DNA of 64,000 bases from Mycolicibacterium senegalense (lineage in GTDB: Bacteria; Actinomycetota; Actinomycetes; Mycobacteriales; Mycobacteriaceae). The translations under genes and the position numbers were made by a program. The DNA lies in contig NZ_CP081000.1 of the NCBI RefSeq assembly GCF_019645875.1, forward strand, positions 4,712,001-4,776,000. The letters are read 5' to 3'. This document shows positions 41,336 to 50,716 of the stretch, one piece after another; the first letter of the stretch is position 1, and every line of letters starts with the position of its first letter. Below the pieces are notes generated by a model that worked only from the letters and a program-made list of their open reading frames with translations, had not been told where the DNA came from and made no database searches.

Positions 41336-44300
41336 TTACAGACCCGCGGTGATGTCGAGGCTGCTCTCCGTCTGCCCGTTGAGCACGAGAATCAGACCGG
41401 CCACCATCCGGACAATGTCGAGGTCACGGATGCGCGGCGAGCCGATGCCGTCGGTCTCCCGCGGGATCGGCACCTGGACCACCGAGGTGGTGGCCCGGTA
41501 GTGCGCACCCGGGTACATGCGCTTGAGCCGCAGCTGCGCCGAATCCGGCAGCACCACCGGTGAGAGTTTGATCGTCGACGCCGACACCGCGCCGATCTCG
41601 GTGATGCCGTACTTGCGACACAGCAACCGCAGCCGGGCGACCGCGACCAGCCGCTGCGCCTCGACCGGAAGCGGACCGTAGCGGTCGACGAGTTCGTCCA
41701 CGACGGCCCGCACCGCGTCCTCGTCCGCGGCCGCCGCCAACCGCCGGTAACCCTCCAGTCGCAGCCGGTCACTGCCGATGTACTCCGGCGGCAGGTGCGC
41801 GTCGACCGGCAGATCGACCCGCACCTCTTTCGGTTCCTCCGCTGTGGCAACGGTTTTCCCGTCGGCTGCGGCCCGGTACGCCTCGACGGCCTCACCGACC
41901 AGCCGCACGTAGAGGTCGAAGCCCACGCCCGCGACGTGACCGGACTGCTCGACGCCCAGCACGTTGCCCGCGCCGCGAATTTCCAGGTCTTTCATGGCTA
42001 CGGCCATGCCGGCACCCAGCTCGTTGTTCTGCGCGATCGTGGCCAGGCGGTCGTAGGCCGTCTCGGTCAGCGGAGAGTTGGGCGGGTACAGGAAGTAGGC
42101 GTAGCCACGCTCGCGGCTGCGGCCCACGCGGCCTCGCAGCTGATGCAGCTGCGACAGGCCGAAGGTGTCGGCCCGCTCGACGATCAGCGTGTTGGCGTTG
42201 GAGATGTCCAGGCCGGTCTCGACGATCGTGGTGCAGACCAGGATGTCGTATTCGCGGTTCCAGAAGCCCTCGACGGTCTTCTCCAGCGTCTCCTCGTTCA
42301 TCTGGCCGTGCGCGACGACGACCCGGGCCTCGGGCACCAGCTGACGGATCCGGGCGGCGGCCTGATCGATGGTGCGGACCCGGTTGTGGATGTAGAACGC
42401 CTGTCCGTCGCGCAGCAGCTCACGGCGCAAGGCCGCGGCCACCTGCTTGTCGTCGTGCGGACCGACGTAGGTCAGCACCGGGTAGCGCTCCTCGGGCGGG
42501 GTGAGGATCGTCGACATCTCGCGGATTCCGGCCAGGCTCATCTCCAGGGTGCGCGGGATCGGGGTGGCGCTCATGGTGAGCACGTCGACGTGGGTGCGCA
42601 TCGACTTGATGTGCTCTTTGTGCTCGACGCCGAAGCGCTGCTCCTCGTCAACGATGATGAGGCCCAAGTCTTTCCACGTCACCCCGGTCTGCAACAGCCG
42701 GTGCGTGCCGATCACCACGTCGACCGAGCCGTCGGCCATGCCCTCCATCGTGGCCCGGGACTCGGCCGGGTCGGTGAACCGCGACAGCCCCTTGACCGTC
42801 ACCGGGAAACCCGCCATCCGGTTGGTGAAGGTCTGCAGATGTTGATCGGCCAACAGCGTCGTGGGCACCAGCACCGCGACCTGCTTGCCGTCCTGCACGG
42901 CCTTGAATGCCGCCCGCACCGCGATCTCGGTCTTGCCGTAACCCACGTCGCCACAGATCACCCGGTCCATCGGAACCGGTTTCTCCATATCGGATTTGAC
43001 CTCGGTGATGGCGGTCAGCTGGTCCATGGTCTCGGTGAAGCCGAACGCGTCCTCCATCTCGTTCTGCCACGGAGTGTCCGGACCGAACGCATGCCCGGGC
43101 GCCGACTGCCGCTTGGCGTACAACGCGACGAGCTCACTGGCGATTTCACGGACCGCCTTGCGGGCCTTGGTTTTCGTGTTGGCCCAATCGCTGCCGCCGA
43201 GCTTCGACAGCGACGGCGCCTCGCCGCCGACGTACCGCGACAGCTGGTCCAGCGAATCCATCGGCACGTAGAGCCGGTCCGAGCCGCCGCCCCGCTTGGA
43301 CGAGGCGTACTCCAGCACCAGGTACTCGCGGCGAGCACCACCGACCACCCGCTCGGTCATCTCCACGAACTTGCCGATGCCGTGCTGGTCGTGCACCACA
43401 AGATCGCCGGCGGTCAGCGCGAGGGGGTCGACGACGTTGCGTCGTTTGGCGGCAAGCTTTTTGCCTTCCGAGGCGGTGACCCGGTTACCGGTCAGATCGG
43501 TCTCGGTGATGATGACGAGATTGGCTCCGGGCAGGATCAGGCCGTCATGCAGCGGCCCCTTTAGCACTCCGACCACACCGGCCTTGGGCGTCGCGCCGGG
43601 TTCCAACATCGCTGCGGGCGTATCGGAATCGCCGAGCTGTTCCACCACCCGGTGGGCCGTGCCGGTACCCGGAGTGACCACCGCGGCGTACCCGCCGGTG
43701 GCCACATGGGCGCGCAGCATCGCGAAGATCTCTTCGAGGCTCTGCTGACTGCGCGCCGACGGAGAAGGCCGCAGGTCGAGTTCCGTGGCTTTGCCGTCGG
43801 GTAGCTGACTCAGCGTCCACCACGGGTGCCCGCCGGCGACGGCGTCCTCACGCGCCTGCTCGAACGGCACGAACCCGGAGGCACCCAGCGCTTCGATGTC
43901 GATGGGGGCGTCGCCGCCGACCGCGGCCGTCGACCACGAGGCCTCCAGGAACTCCTGGCCGGTCTTGATCAGATCGGCTGCGCGGGTGCGCACCTTCTCC
44001 GGGTCGCACAGCAGCACCGGGGCGCCTTCGGGCAGGTGGTGCGTCAGCGTCGTCGGCTGCACCGGGTGCAGCAGCGGCAGCAACGCCTCCATGCCGTCGA
44101 CGGGGATGCCCTCGGCGAGTTTGGCCAGCATGTCGGGCACACTGCCGGGGACGCTGTTCTCGTGGGTGGGGTGATCGGCCGCGAGGGCCGCCGCACGCTC
44201 GCGCACCTCAGCGGTCATCAGCAGTTCGCGGCAGGGCATGGCGACCACGTTCTGGACCGGGATCTCAGGTATCGAGCGCTGGTCGGCGATGGAGAACATC

Positions 44301-44956
44301 CGCATCTCGGAGATCTCGTCACCCCAGAACTCGACGCGCACCGGGTGCTCGGCGGTGGGCGGGAACACGTCGAGTATGCCGCCGCGCACAGCGAACTCGC
44401 CGCGTTTGCCCACCATGTCGACGCGGGTGTAGGCCAGGTCGACCAACCGGGCGATGACCGCTTCGAACTCGGCCTCGTCGCCGACCGTCAGGGCGACCGG
44501 CTCCGTGCTCACGACGTCGGGCGCCATCGGTTGCAGCAGCGAACGCGTGGTGGTCACCACCACGCGCAGCGGCGGGCCCAGCGTCTCGTCCTCGGGGTGG
44601 GCCAGCCGGCGCAGCAGCAACAACCGGGCCGCGACCGTCTCCACGCCTGGGGACAACCGCTCGTGCGGCAACGTCTCCCAGGACGGGAACAGCGCGACCG
44701 CGTCGCCGATCACGCCGCGCAGCTCAGCGGTCAGATCGTCGGCCTCGCGACCGGTGGCGGCGACCACCAGCAGCGGGCCTTGCTGGGCCAGCCCGGCAGC
44801 GACGAGGACGCGCGCGCTGGCCGGCCCCACGAGTGCCAGATCGGCGGGCCGGTCGGCGGCACGGCGAAGGACGTCCTGCAAGGACGGATCGGTCAATGCC
44901 AGCTCGACGAGACCCGCAATCGGGGTCTGGACATGGTTGTGCCCCGGTGCGGTCAT
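41336..44956 (-). CDS. mfd: Mfd transcription-repair coupling factor
   Basis: A full-length Mfd of 1206 residues. It has the UvrB-like N-terminal module, a CarD/RNA polymerase-interaction domain (DLVVHDQHGIGKFVEMTERVVGGARREYLVLEYA near 500), and the RecG-like translocase with GDVGYGKTE, DEEQRFGVEHKE, MSATPIPRTL and the RGRVGRSRERGYAYF motif VI. A C-terminal UvrA-masking domain completes it. Mfd removes stalled RNA polymerase and recruits UvrA. I start at ATG 44956 (MTAPGHNHV); an upstream ATG at 44968 adds four residues. A T-run follows the stop on the coding strand. No defects are visible. Confidence 0.96.
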   Translation of the reverse strand: MTAPGHNHVQTPIAGLVELALTDPSLQDVLRRAADRPADLALVGPASARVLVAAGLAQQGPLLVVAATGREADDLTAELRGVIGDAVALFPSWETLPHERLSPGVETVAARLLLLRRLAHPEDETLGPPLRVVVTTTRSLLQPMAPDVVSTEPVALTVGDEAEFEAVIARLVDLAYTRVDMVGKRGEFAVRGGILDVFPPTAEHPVRVEFWGDEISEMRMFSIADQRSIPEIPVQNVVAMPCRELLMTAEVRERAAALAADHPTHENSVPGSVPDMLAKLAEGIPVDGMEALLPLLHPVQPTTLTHHLPEGAPVLLCDPEKVRTRAADLIKTGQEFLEASWSTAAVGGDAPIDIEALGASGFVPFEQAREDAVAGGHPWWTLSQLPDGKATELDLRPSPSARSQQSLEEIFAMLRAHVATGGYAAVVTPGTGTAHRVVEQLGDSDTPAAMLEPGATPKAGVVGVLKGPLHDGLILPGANLVIITETDLTGNRVTASEGKKLAAKRRNVVDPLALTAGDLVVHDQHGIGKFVEMTERVVGGARREYLVLEYASSKRGGGSDRLYVPMDSLDQLSRYVGGEAPSLSKLGGSDWANTKTKARKAVREIASELVALYAKRQSAPGHAFGPDTPWQNEMEDAFGFTETMDQLTAITEVKSDMEKPVPMDRVICGDVGYGKTEIAVRAAFKAVQDGKQVAVLVPTTLLADQHLQTFTNRMAGFPVTVKGLSRFTDPAESRATMEGMADGSVDVVIGTHRLLQTGVTWKDLGLIIVDEEQRFGVEHKEHIKSMRTHVDVLTMSATPIPRTLEMSLAGIREMSTILTPPEERYPVLTYVGPHDDKQVAAALRRELLRDGQAFYIHNRVRTIDQAAARIRQLVPEARVVVAHGQMNEETLEKTVEGFWNREYDILVCTTIVETGLDISNANTLIVERADTFGLSQLHQLRGRVGRSRERGYAYFLYPPNSPLTETAYDRLATIAQNNELGAGMAVAMKDLEIRGAGNVLGVEQSGHVAGVGFDLYVRLVGEAVEAYRAAADGKTVATAEEPKEVRVDLPVDAHLPPEYIGSDRLRLEGYRRLAAAADEDAVRAVVDELVDRYGPLPVEAQRLVAVARLRLLCRKYGITEIGAVSASTIKLSPVVLPDSAQLRLKRMYPGAHYRATTSVVQVPIPRETDGIGSPRIRDLDIVRMVAGLILVLNGQTESSLDITAGL

Positions 44957-45023
44957 GATGACCACCATCCTACGGGGCGAGGATTTGCCTCCGCTGTGAT
45001 CCTTGCGGGGCGATCATGGAGCG

Positions 45024-45593
45024 ATGAAGCGATGGGCGGCAGCGCTCGTTGTGGTGCTGACGGTGGCACTGGCCATCATCTGGCTGACCAACCGGAAGGC
45101 TGAGCAGCCCGTACCCGAATCGGTACCGACGCACCTCGGACCGGACGGGGTCCCCGATTTCGCCGCCTACCCCGCGGTGGACCCGGCGCAGTACACCCTG
45201 CGCGAGGGCGAAGGGTTTCCGGTGCAGGGCTTTCGCACCCCCGACGGCTTCGTCTGCATGACCACCCAGCACCGGGCGATGTACGCACTGGACTGCCGTG
45301 GGCCGTTCGTCGGCGCCCCCGACGATGCCAACCTGGCGCACCTGTTCAGCTATGGCACCACCAACGGTGCGATACCGATGACTTTCTCGCGGACCGAAGA
45401 GCCGCTGAGCCCCGTCGACGGTCTCACCGAGGACGAGGCGCCGACGTTGCCCGCCGGCCGGCGCTTCGAGGCGGGCAACGCCACCTGCGTGCACACCGAC
45501 GACATCCTGCTCGCTTGCCGCATGGCCGATCCGCGGAGAGGTAACGGATTCGTCGCCACCAGCACGAAGACGACCTCCTTCGGGCGGACCTGA
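45024..45593 (+). CDS. Membrane-anchored or secreted hypothetical protein
   Basis: A 189-residue protein with an N-terminal hydrophobic helix (about 4-20, AAALVVVLTVALAIIWL) after two basic residues. An extracytoplasmic domain with four cysteines follows (VCMTTQHRAMYALDCRG and TCVHTDDILLACRM), which fit two disulphides. The motif EGFPVQGFRTPDGFVCMT may mark a mycobacterial family, but I do not recognise it. ATG 45024 is the first with a downstream signal anchor, and GGAG is just before it. It is divergent from mfd and 81 bases before the decarboxylase-like gene. Confidence 0.7.
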   Translation: MKRWAAALVVVLTVALAIIWLTNRKAEQPVPESVPTHLGPDGVPDFAAYPAVDPAQYTLREGEGFPVQGFRTPDGFVCMTTQHRAMYALDCRGPFVGAPDDANLAHLFSYGTTNGAIPMTFSRTEEPLSPVDGLTEDEAPTLPAGRRFEAGNATCVHTDDILLACRMADPRRGNGFVATSTKTTSFGRT

Positions 45594-45674
45594 TCCCGTC
45601 AGGATCCCGCCCGGCAGCGTCAAGGAACCGTCAAGGCCGATGACGCAGGCACCAGGGAGCGCGACGGTGAAGAA

Positions 45675-47015
45675 ATGACCCTGCTGGACATCCTGCCCTC
45701 TCTGCGCAACACCACCCGGCCACGGCTCGACCCGAACATCTGGCCACTCACCACGGGCGTCGACGGGCAGGGCCGCATCACCGTCGGCCGAGTGCCGCTC
45801 ACCGACATCGCCGACGAGTACCGCACTCCCGCCTATGTGCTGGACGAGACCGATTTCCGGACCCGCGCCCAGCGCTACCGGGCTGCCCTCGGCCGGACCG
45901 AAGTGGTCTACGCGGGCAAATCGCTGTTGACCACCGCCGTCGCCCGCTGGACTGCCGAAGAAGGGCTCGGCCTGGACGTCTGCTCAGCGGCCGAGTTGGC
46001 GACCGCGTTGGCCGGCGGGGTCGACCCAGCGCGCATCGTGATGCACGGCAACGCCAAATCGTGCGACGAGTTACGCGACGCGATCGACGTCGGGGTGGGC
46101 CGCATAGTGATCGACTCCCCGATGGAGATCACCTACCTGGCCGGGCTGGCGCGCCGGCCCCAGCCGGTGCTGATCCGGGTCACCCCCGACATCGACATCC
46201 ACGGTCACCGTGCGGTCACCACGGGGGTGACGGACCAGAAGTTCGGTTTCGCGCTGGCCGATCACCGGGCTGCGCGGGCCGCGGCCCGCATTCTGGCCAC
46301 CCCGAACCTCGACCTGGTCGGGCTGCACTGCCACCTCGGCTCCCAGATCACCGATCCCGCGCCGTACGGAGTGGCCGTGCGGCGGTTGATCGGCGCGATG
46401 GCCGACATCCGCGCCGAACACGGCCTGGTGCTGACCGAGCTCAATATCGGTGGCGGACACGGCGTTCCGTACGTCCGCGGAGACGCCGCCCTGGACATCG
46501 GTGCGCTCGCCGCCGTCATCGACGACGAGCTGACCGCCGCGTGCGCCGCCGAACGGTTCCCGCGGCCGCGCCTGGTCGTCGAACCCGGCCGCGCCATCAG
46601 CGCGCGAGCCGGGGTGACGCTGTACCGGGTGTGCGGGGTGAAGTCCCAGCCCGGCGGGCGCACCTTCGTCGCCGTCGACGGCGGCATGAGCGACAACCCG
46701 CGGGTAGCTCTGTACGGCGCGAAATACACGGTGGCACTGGCGAATCGACACCCGTTGGGGCCGACCATGGTGGCCACCGTGGTGGGACGACACTGCGAGG
46801 CCGGAGACGAGATCGTGCACGACGTCGAACTGCCCGCCGATGTGCATGCCGGTGATCTGCTGGCTGTGGCCTGCACCGGGGCCTACCAGCACAGCATGGC
46901 CTCGACCTACAACATGGTGGGCCGGCCGCCGGTGGTGTCGGTGCGTGACGGTGCGACGCGAGTGCTGGTGCGTCGGGAGACGACAACGGACCTGCTGTCG
47001 CGGGATCTGGGTTGA
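45675..47015 (+). CDS. Diaminopimelate decarboxylase-like PLP enzyme (LysA paralogue)
   Basis: A 446-residue fold-III decarboxylase. The PLP lysine lies in VVYAGKSLLTTAVARW near residue 76, HCHLGSQITD near 217, the phosphate-binding GGGHG near 258, EPGRAISA near 303 and the active-site Cys in CTGAYQHSMASTYNM near 398. This gives the full motif set of meso-diaminopimelate decarboxylase. Mycobacteria normally keep lysA next to argS and thrA, so this is probably a second copy. The N-terminal 40 residues (PSLRNTTRPRLDPNIWPL) also match the LysA family. The substrate might be DAP or another D-amino acid. Confidence 0.85.
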   Translation: MTLLDILPSLRNTTRPRLDPNIWPLTTGVDGQGRITVGRVPLTDIADEYRTPAYVLDETDFRTRAQRYRAALGRTEVVYAGKSLLTTAVARWTAEEGLGLDVCSAAELATALAGGVDPARIVMHGNAKSCDELRDAIDVGVGRIVIDSPMEITYLAGLARRPQPVLIRVTPDIDIHGHRAVTTGVTDQKFGFALADHRAARAAARILATPNLDLVGLHCHLGSQITDPAPYGVAVRRLIGAMADIRAEHGLVLTELNIGGGHGVPYVRGDAALDIGALAAVIDDELTAACAAERFPRPRLVVEPGRAISARAGVTLYRVCGVKSQPGGRTFVAVDGGMSDNPRVALYGAKYTVALANRHPLGPTMVATVVGRHCEAGDEIVHDVELPADVHAGDLLAVACTGAYQHSMASTYNMVGRPPVVSVRDGATRVLVRRETTTDLLSRDLG

Positions 47016-47025
47016 GGACCCGGGC

Positions 47026-47661
47026 CTATTCCTCGTGCAGGATCGGGTCCGACTCCAGGTGGGTCAGCCCGTTCCAGGCCAGGTTGACCACGTGCGCGGC
47101 CACCACTTCTTTCTTTGGCTCACGGACGTCGAGCCACCACTGCGCGGTCATCGACACCGACCCGACCAGCGCCTGGGCGTACAGCGGCGCCAGATCCGGG
47201 TCGAGCCCGCGGCGGGAGAAGTCCCCGGCCAGGATCGAGGACACCTGGTTGACCGCATCGTTGAGCAACGTGGCATAGGTGCCCGAGGTGATCGCCGCCG
47301 GCGAGTCCCGGATCAGGATGCGGAAGCCGTCGGTGTGTTCCTCGACGTAGGTCAGCAGCGCCAGCGCCACCCTCTCGACGCGCACCCGGGACCGGTTGTT
47401 GGTCAGCGAGGACGTGATCCCATCCAGCAGCGCCGACATCTCCCGGTCGACGACGACGGCGTACAGGCCTTCTTTCCCGCCGAAATGCTCGTAGACCACG
47501 GGTTTCGAGACGTTGGCACGCAGGGCGATCTCCTCGATCGAGGTTCCCTCGTAGCCCCGCTCGGCGAACAGGGACTTGGCGATCTCGATGAGTTGTTGCC
47601 GCCGTTCGGTGCCGGTCATCCGGGCTCGAGGGGCCCGCACTTCCTTCTCGGGTGCTGCCAC
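47026..47661 (-). CDS. TetR-family transcriptional regulator
   Basis: A 211-residue protein with a TetR helix-turn-helix (RRQQLIEIAKSLFAERGYEGTSIEEIALRANVSKPVVYEHFGGKEGLYAVVVDRE, about 20-73) and an all-helical ligand domain containing AQWWLDVREPKKEVVAAHVVNLAWNGL. It matches M. tuberculosis Rv1019, which lies at the same place beside mfd/glmU. The start is GTG 47661. It converges with the LysA-like gene (10 bases between stops). The target is not evident; autoregulation is typical. Confidence 0.9.
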   Translation of the reverse strand: MAAPEKEVRAPRARMTGTERRQQLIEIAKSLFAERGYEGTSIEEIALRANVSKPVVYEHFGGKEGLYAVVVDREMSALLDGITSSLTNNRSRVRVERVALALLTYVEEHTDGFRILIRDSPAAITSGTYATLLNDAVNQVSSILAGDFSRRGLDPDLAPLYAQALVGSVSMTAQWWLDVREPKKEVVAAHVVNLAWNGLTHLESDPILHEE

Positions 47662-47704
47662 GCATCTCAGGCTAGACCGTTCGACTAGAGTCTCTCCCGG
47701 ACAT

Positions 47705-47776
47705 TCCGTCGTGGTGTAATCGGCAGCACCTCTGATTTTGGTTCAGATAGTTCAGGTTCGAGTCCTGGCGACGGAG
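47705..47776 (+). tRNA. glnU: tRNA-Gln (anticodon TTG)
   Basis: A 72-base cloverleaf. The acceptor stem is TCCGTCG/CGACGGA with discriminator G. The anticodon stem TCTGA/TCAGA closes the loop TTTTGGT, which carries anticodon TTG. The T-loop GGTTCGAGTCC is standard. No CCA is encoded. In M. tuberculosis the same tRNA (glnU) also lies directly before glmU. Confidence 0.93.
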
Positions 47777-47823
47777 CTCAGGCGTGCCATTCGGCCAGGC
47801 AGCACGCAGCAGAGAGGGGAACC

Positions 47824-49296
47824 GTGTCGACCACCGAGGCCGCAGTCGTCGTACTGGCAGCAGGTGCCGGGACCCGAATGCGCTCGGACACCCCAAAGGT
47901 GCTGCACACCCTGGCCGGCCGCAGCATGCTGAGCCACGCGGTGCACACCGTGGCCAACGCGGCGGCCCAGCACCTGGTGGTCGTCCTCGGCCACGACCGG
48001 GAGCGCATCGCCCCCGCCGTCAGCGAGCTCGCCGACAAACTCGGCCGCACCATCGACGTCGCCATCCAAGATCAACAGCTGGGCACCGGCCATGCCGTGG
48101 CCTGCGGCCTGAGCGCCCTGCCCGATGAATTCACCGGCACGGTCGTGGTGACCTCGGGCGACGTGCCGCTGCTCGACGGCGACACCCTGGCCGGCCTGAT
48201 CCGAACCCACAGCGCTGCGACGGCCGCGGCCACGATCGTGACCACCACCGTGCCCGACCCCACCGGCTACGGCCGCATCCTGCGCACACAGGACAACGAG
48301 GTCATCGGCATCGTCGAGCAGGCCGACGCCACCGAGTCGCAGCGAGCCATCCGCGAGGTCAACGCGGGCGTCTATGCCTTCGACATCGCCGACCTGCGCT
48401 CCGCCCTGAGCCGGTTGCGCTCCGACAACGCCCAGCAGGAGCTGTACCTCACCGACGTCATCGCGATCGTGCGCCAGGACGGCCGGCCCGTGCAGGCCAT
48501 GCACGTCGACGACAGCGCCCTGGTGGCCGGCATCAACGACCGAGTACAGCTCGCCGACCTCGGCGCCGAACTCAACCGCCGCATCGTGGCCCGACACCAA
48601 CGCGCCGGCGTCACGATCATCGACCCGGCCACCACCTGGATCGACGTCGACGTGACCATCGGCCGCGACACCGTCGTCCGCCCCGGCACCCAACTGCTCG
48701 GCACGACCGAGATCGGGGCCGGCTGCGAGATCGGCCCGGATTCCACCCTGACCGATGTCGAGGTCGGTGACGGCGCATCGGTGGTACGCACGCACGGCCA
48801 GCTCGCCGTGATCGGCGCGGGCGCCACCGTCGGCCCGTTCACCTACCTGCGGCCGGGCACGATCCTCGGGGCCGACGCCAAACTCGGTGCGTTCGTCGAG
48901 ACCAAGAACTCCACGATCGGCCAGGGCACCAAGGTGCCGCACCTGACCTACGTCGGCGACGCCGATATCGGCGAGCACAGCAACATCGGGGCGTCCAGCG
49001 TCTTCGTCAACTACGACGGCGAGAACAAGCACCGGACCACCATCGGTTCCCATGTGCGCACCGGGTCCGACACCATGTTCATCGCCCCGGTCAGCGTCGG
49101 AGACGGCGCCTACACCGGCGCGGGCACCGTGCTGCGTGACGACGTGCCGCCCGGCGCGCTGGCGGTCTCGGACAACGCGCAGCGCACCATCGAAGGCTGG
49201 GTGGAGCGCAAGCGTCCGGGCTCGGCCGCCGCGGAAGCCGCCGCAGCGGCAAATCGGGCCGAAACGGTCGGTGACGCGGCCAACAAGGACGACTGA
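47824..49296 (+). CDS. glmU: GlmU, bifunctional UDP-GlcNAc pyrophosphorylase/acetyltransferase
   Basis: A 490-residue protein. The N-terminal nucleotidyltransferase has LAAGAGTRMRSDTPKVLH at about 11-28, and GDVPLLDG near 115. The C-terminal left-handed beta-helix has hexapeptides (GRDTVVRPGTQLLGTTEIGAGCEIGPDS) and the acetyltransferase region NSTIGQGTKVPHLTYVGDADIGEHSNIGASSVFVNYDG. It makes UDP-GlcNAc for peptidoglycan. The start is GTG 47824. It is followed by prsA, arsC and lpqT on the same strand. Confidence 0.96.
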   Translation: MSTTEAAVVVLAAGAGTRMRSDTPKVLHTLAGRSMLSHAVHTVANAAAQHLVVVLGHDRERIAPAVSELADKLGRTIDVAIQDQQLGTGHAVACGLSALPDEFTGTVVVTSGDVPLLDGDTLAGLIRTHSAATAAATIVTTTVPDPTGYGRILRTQDNEVIGIVEQADATESQRAIREVNAGVYAFDIADLRSALSRLRSDNAQQELYLTDVIAIVRQDGRPVQAMHVDDSALVAGINDRVQLADLGAELNRRIVARHQRAGVTIIDPATTWIDVDVTIGRDTVVRPGTQLLGTTEIGAGCEIGPDSTLTDVEVGDGASVVRTHGQLAVIGAGATVGPFTYLRPGTILGADAKLGAFVETKNSTIGQGTKVPHLTYVGDADIGEHSNIGASSVFVNYDGENKHRTTIGSHVRTGSDTMFIAPVSVGDGAYTGAGTVLRDDVPPGALAVSDNAQRTIEGWVERKRPGSAAAEAAAAANRAETVGDAANKDD

Positions 49297-49397
49297 TCCG
49301 ACGTTATGTGTTGGCAATCTGGTAACCCGGCTACGAACTACCAGAAACGCTACGTACGATTGCTCCGTATCGATCCCCAACCGCGAAGGCAGCCATA

Positions 49398-50378
49398 GTG
49401 GCCACGGACTGGACCGACAATCGAAAAAACCTGATGCTGTTCTCCGGGCGTGCGCACCCGGAACTGGCGGAGCAGGTCGCCAAGGAACTCGACATCGAGG
49501 TCACGGCGCAGACCGCCCGCGACTTTGCCAACGGCGAGATCTTCGTCCGGTTCGATGAATCCGTTCGCGGTTGCGATGCGTTCGTACTGCAATCGCACCC
49601 GGCTCCGCTCAACCAGTGGCTGATGGAACAGCTCATCATGATCGACGCGCTCAAGCGGGGTAGCGCCAAGCGGATCACCGCGATCCTGCCGTTCTATCCG
49701 TATGCGCGCCAGGACAAGAAGCACCGTGGCCGCGAGCCCATCTCGGCCCGCCTGGTCGCCGACCTGCTCAAGACCGCGGGCGCCGACCGCATCGTCTCGG
49801 TCGACCTGCACACCGACCAGATCCAGGGCTTCTTCGACGGCCCGGTGGACCACATGCGCGCGCAGTCCCTGCTGTGCGGCTACATCGCCGAGAAGTACGC
49901 CGACACCGACATGGTCGTCGTCTCCCCCGACTCGGGCCGGGTCCGGGTCGCCGAGAAATGGGCCGACGCCCTGGGCGGCGTGCCGCTGGCCTTCATCCAC
50001 AAGACTCGCGACCCGCTGGTGCCCAACCAGGTCAAGGCCAACCGCGTCGTCGGCGACGTCAAGGACAAGACCTGCATCCTGACCGACGACATGATCGACA
50101 CCGGCGGCACCATCGCCGGCGCGGTCAAGCTGCTGCGTGAAGACGGCGCCAAAGACGTCATCATCGCCGCCACCCACGGTGTGCTGTCCGATCCCGCCGC
50201 CCAGCGCCTGGCCGAGTGCGGTGCCCGCGAGGTCATCGTCACCAACACGCTGCCGATCACCGACGACAAGAAGTTCCCGCAACTGACCGTGCTGTCCATC
50301 GCGCCGCTGCTGGCCAGCACCATCCGCGCGGTGTTCGAGAACGGCTCGGTGACCGGGCTGTTCGACGGGTCCGCCTGA
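49398..50378 (+). CDS. prsA: Ribose-phosphate pyrophosphokinase (PRPP synthase)
   Basis: The 326-residue enzyme has the class I PRPP synthase motifs: IFVRFDESVRGCDAFVLQS near 48, FYPYARQDKKHRGREPISA near 100, the catalytic flexible loop, VDLHTDQIQGFFDGPVDH near 134, and the PRPP-binding loop TDDMIDTGGTIAGA near 231. PRPP feeds nucleotide, His and Trp synthesis and also decaprenylphosphoryl-arabinose for the mycobacterial wall. The start is GTG 49398. The TGA shares a base with the ATG of arsC. Confidence 0.96.
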   Translation: MATDWTDNRKNLMLFSGRAHPELAEQVAKELDIEVTAQTARDFANGEIFVRFDESVRGCDAFVLQSHPAPLNQWLMEQLIMIDALKRGSAKRITAILPFYPYARQDKKHRGREPISARLVADLLKTAGADRIVSVDLHTDQIQGFFDGPVDHMRAQSLLCGYIAEKYADTDMVVVSPDSGRVRVAEKWADALGGVPLAFIHKTRDPLVPNQVKANRVVGDVKDKTCILTDDMIDTGGTIAGAVKLLREDGAKDVIIAATHGVLSDPAAQRLAECGAREVIVTNTLPITDDKKFPQLTVLSIAPLLASTIRAVFENGSVTGLFDGSA

Positions 50379-50716
50379 TGGCGCAGATTTTTCACAATCC
50401 GAAATGCTCGACCTCGCGCAAGACTCTGGACCTCTTGCGCGAGAACGGGATTGAGCCGGAGATCGTGCTCTACCTCAAGACACCGCCGAGCCGCGCGGAG
50501 TTGAAGCAGATGATCGCCGATGCCGGCATCGACGTGCGGACTGCGGTGCGCAAGCGCGAATCCCTTTACACCGAGCTCGGTTTGGCTGACGCATCCGATG
50601 ACGAACTGCTCGATGCGATGGCAGAGAATCCGATCCTGATCGAGCGCCCGTTCGTCGTCACCGACAACGGCACCCGGTTGGCCCGCCCGATCGATTCGGT
50701 GCGCGAGATTCTGTGA
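50378..50716 (+). CDS. ArsC-family (glutaredoxin-type) arsenate reductase-like protein
   Basis: A 112-residue thioredoxin-fold protein of the ArsC/Spx family. The active-site Cys10 lies in FHNPKCSTSRKTLDLL, YLKTPPSRAELKQMI follows, then the VRKRESLYTELGL helix, and RPFVVTDNGTRLARP near 92, where the Arg helps bind arsenate in true ArsC. It begins at ATG 50378 overlapping the prsA stop (TGATG), and its stop overlaps lpqT (GTGA). There are no other arsenic genes nearby, so it may act on another oxidised substrate. Confidence 0.88.
   Translation: MAQIFHNPKCSTSRKTLDLLRENGIEPEIVLYLKTPPSRAELKQMIADAGIDVRTAVRKRESLYTELGLADASDDELLDAMAENPILIERPFVVTDNGTRLARPIDSVREIL

Noticed and set aside
41795..43564. 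A 589-residue plus-strand frame inside mfd
   Set aside because: It is antisense to the helicase core of mfd, which has all its motifs; the frame is Arg/His/Gly-rich as expected from high-GC third positions.
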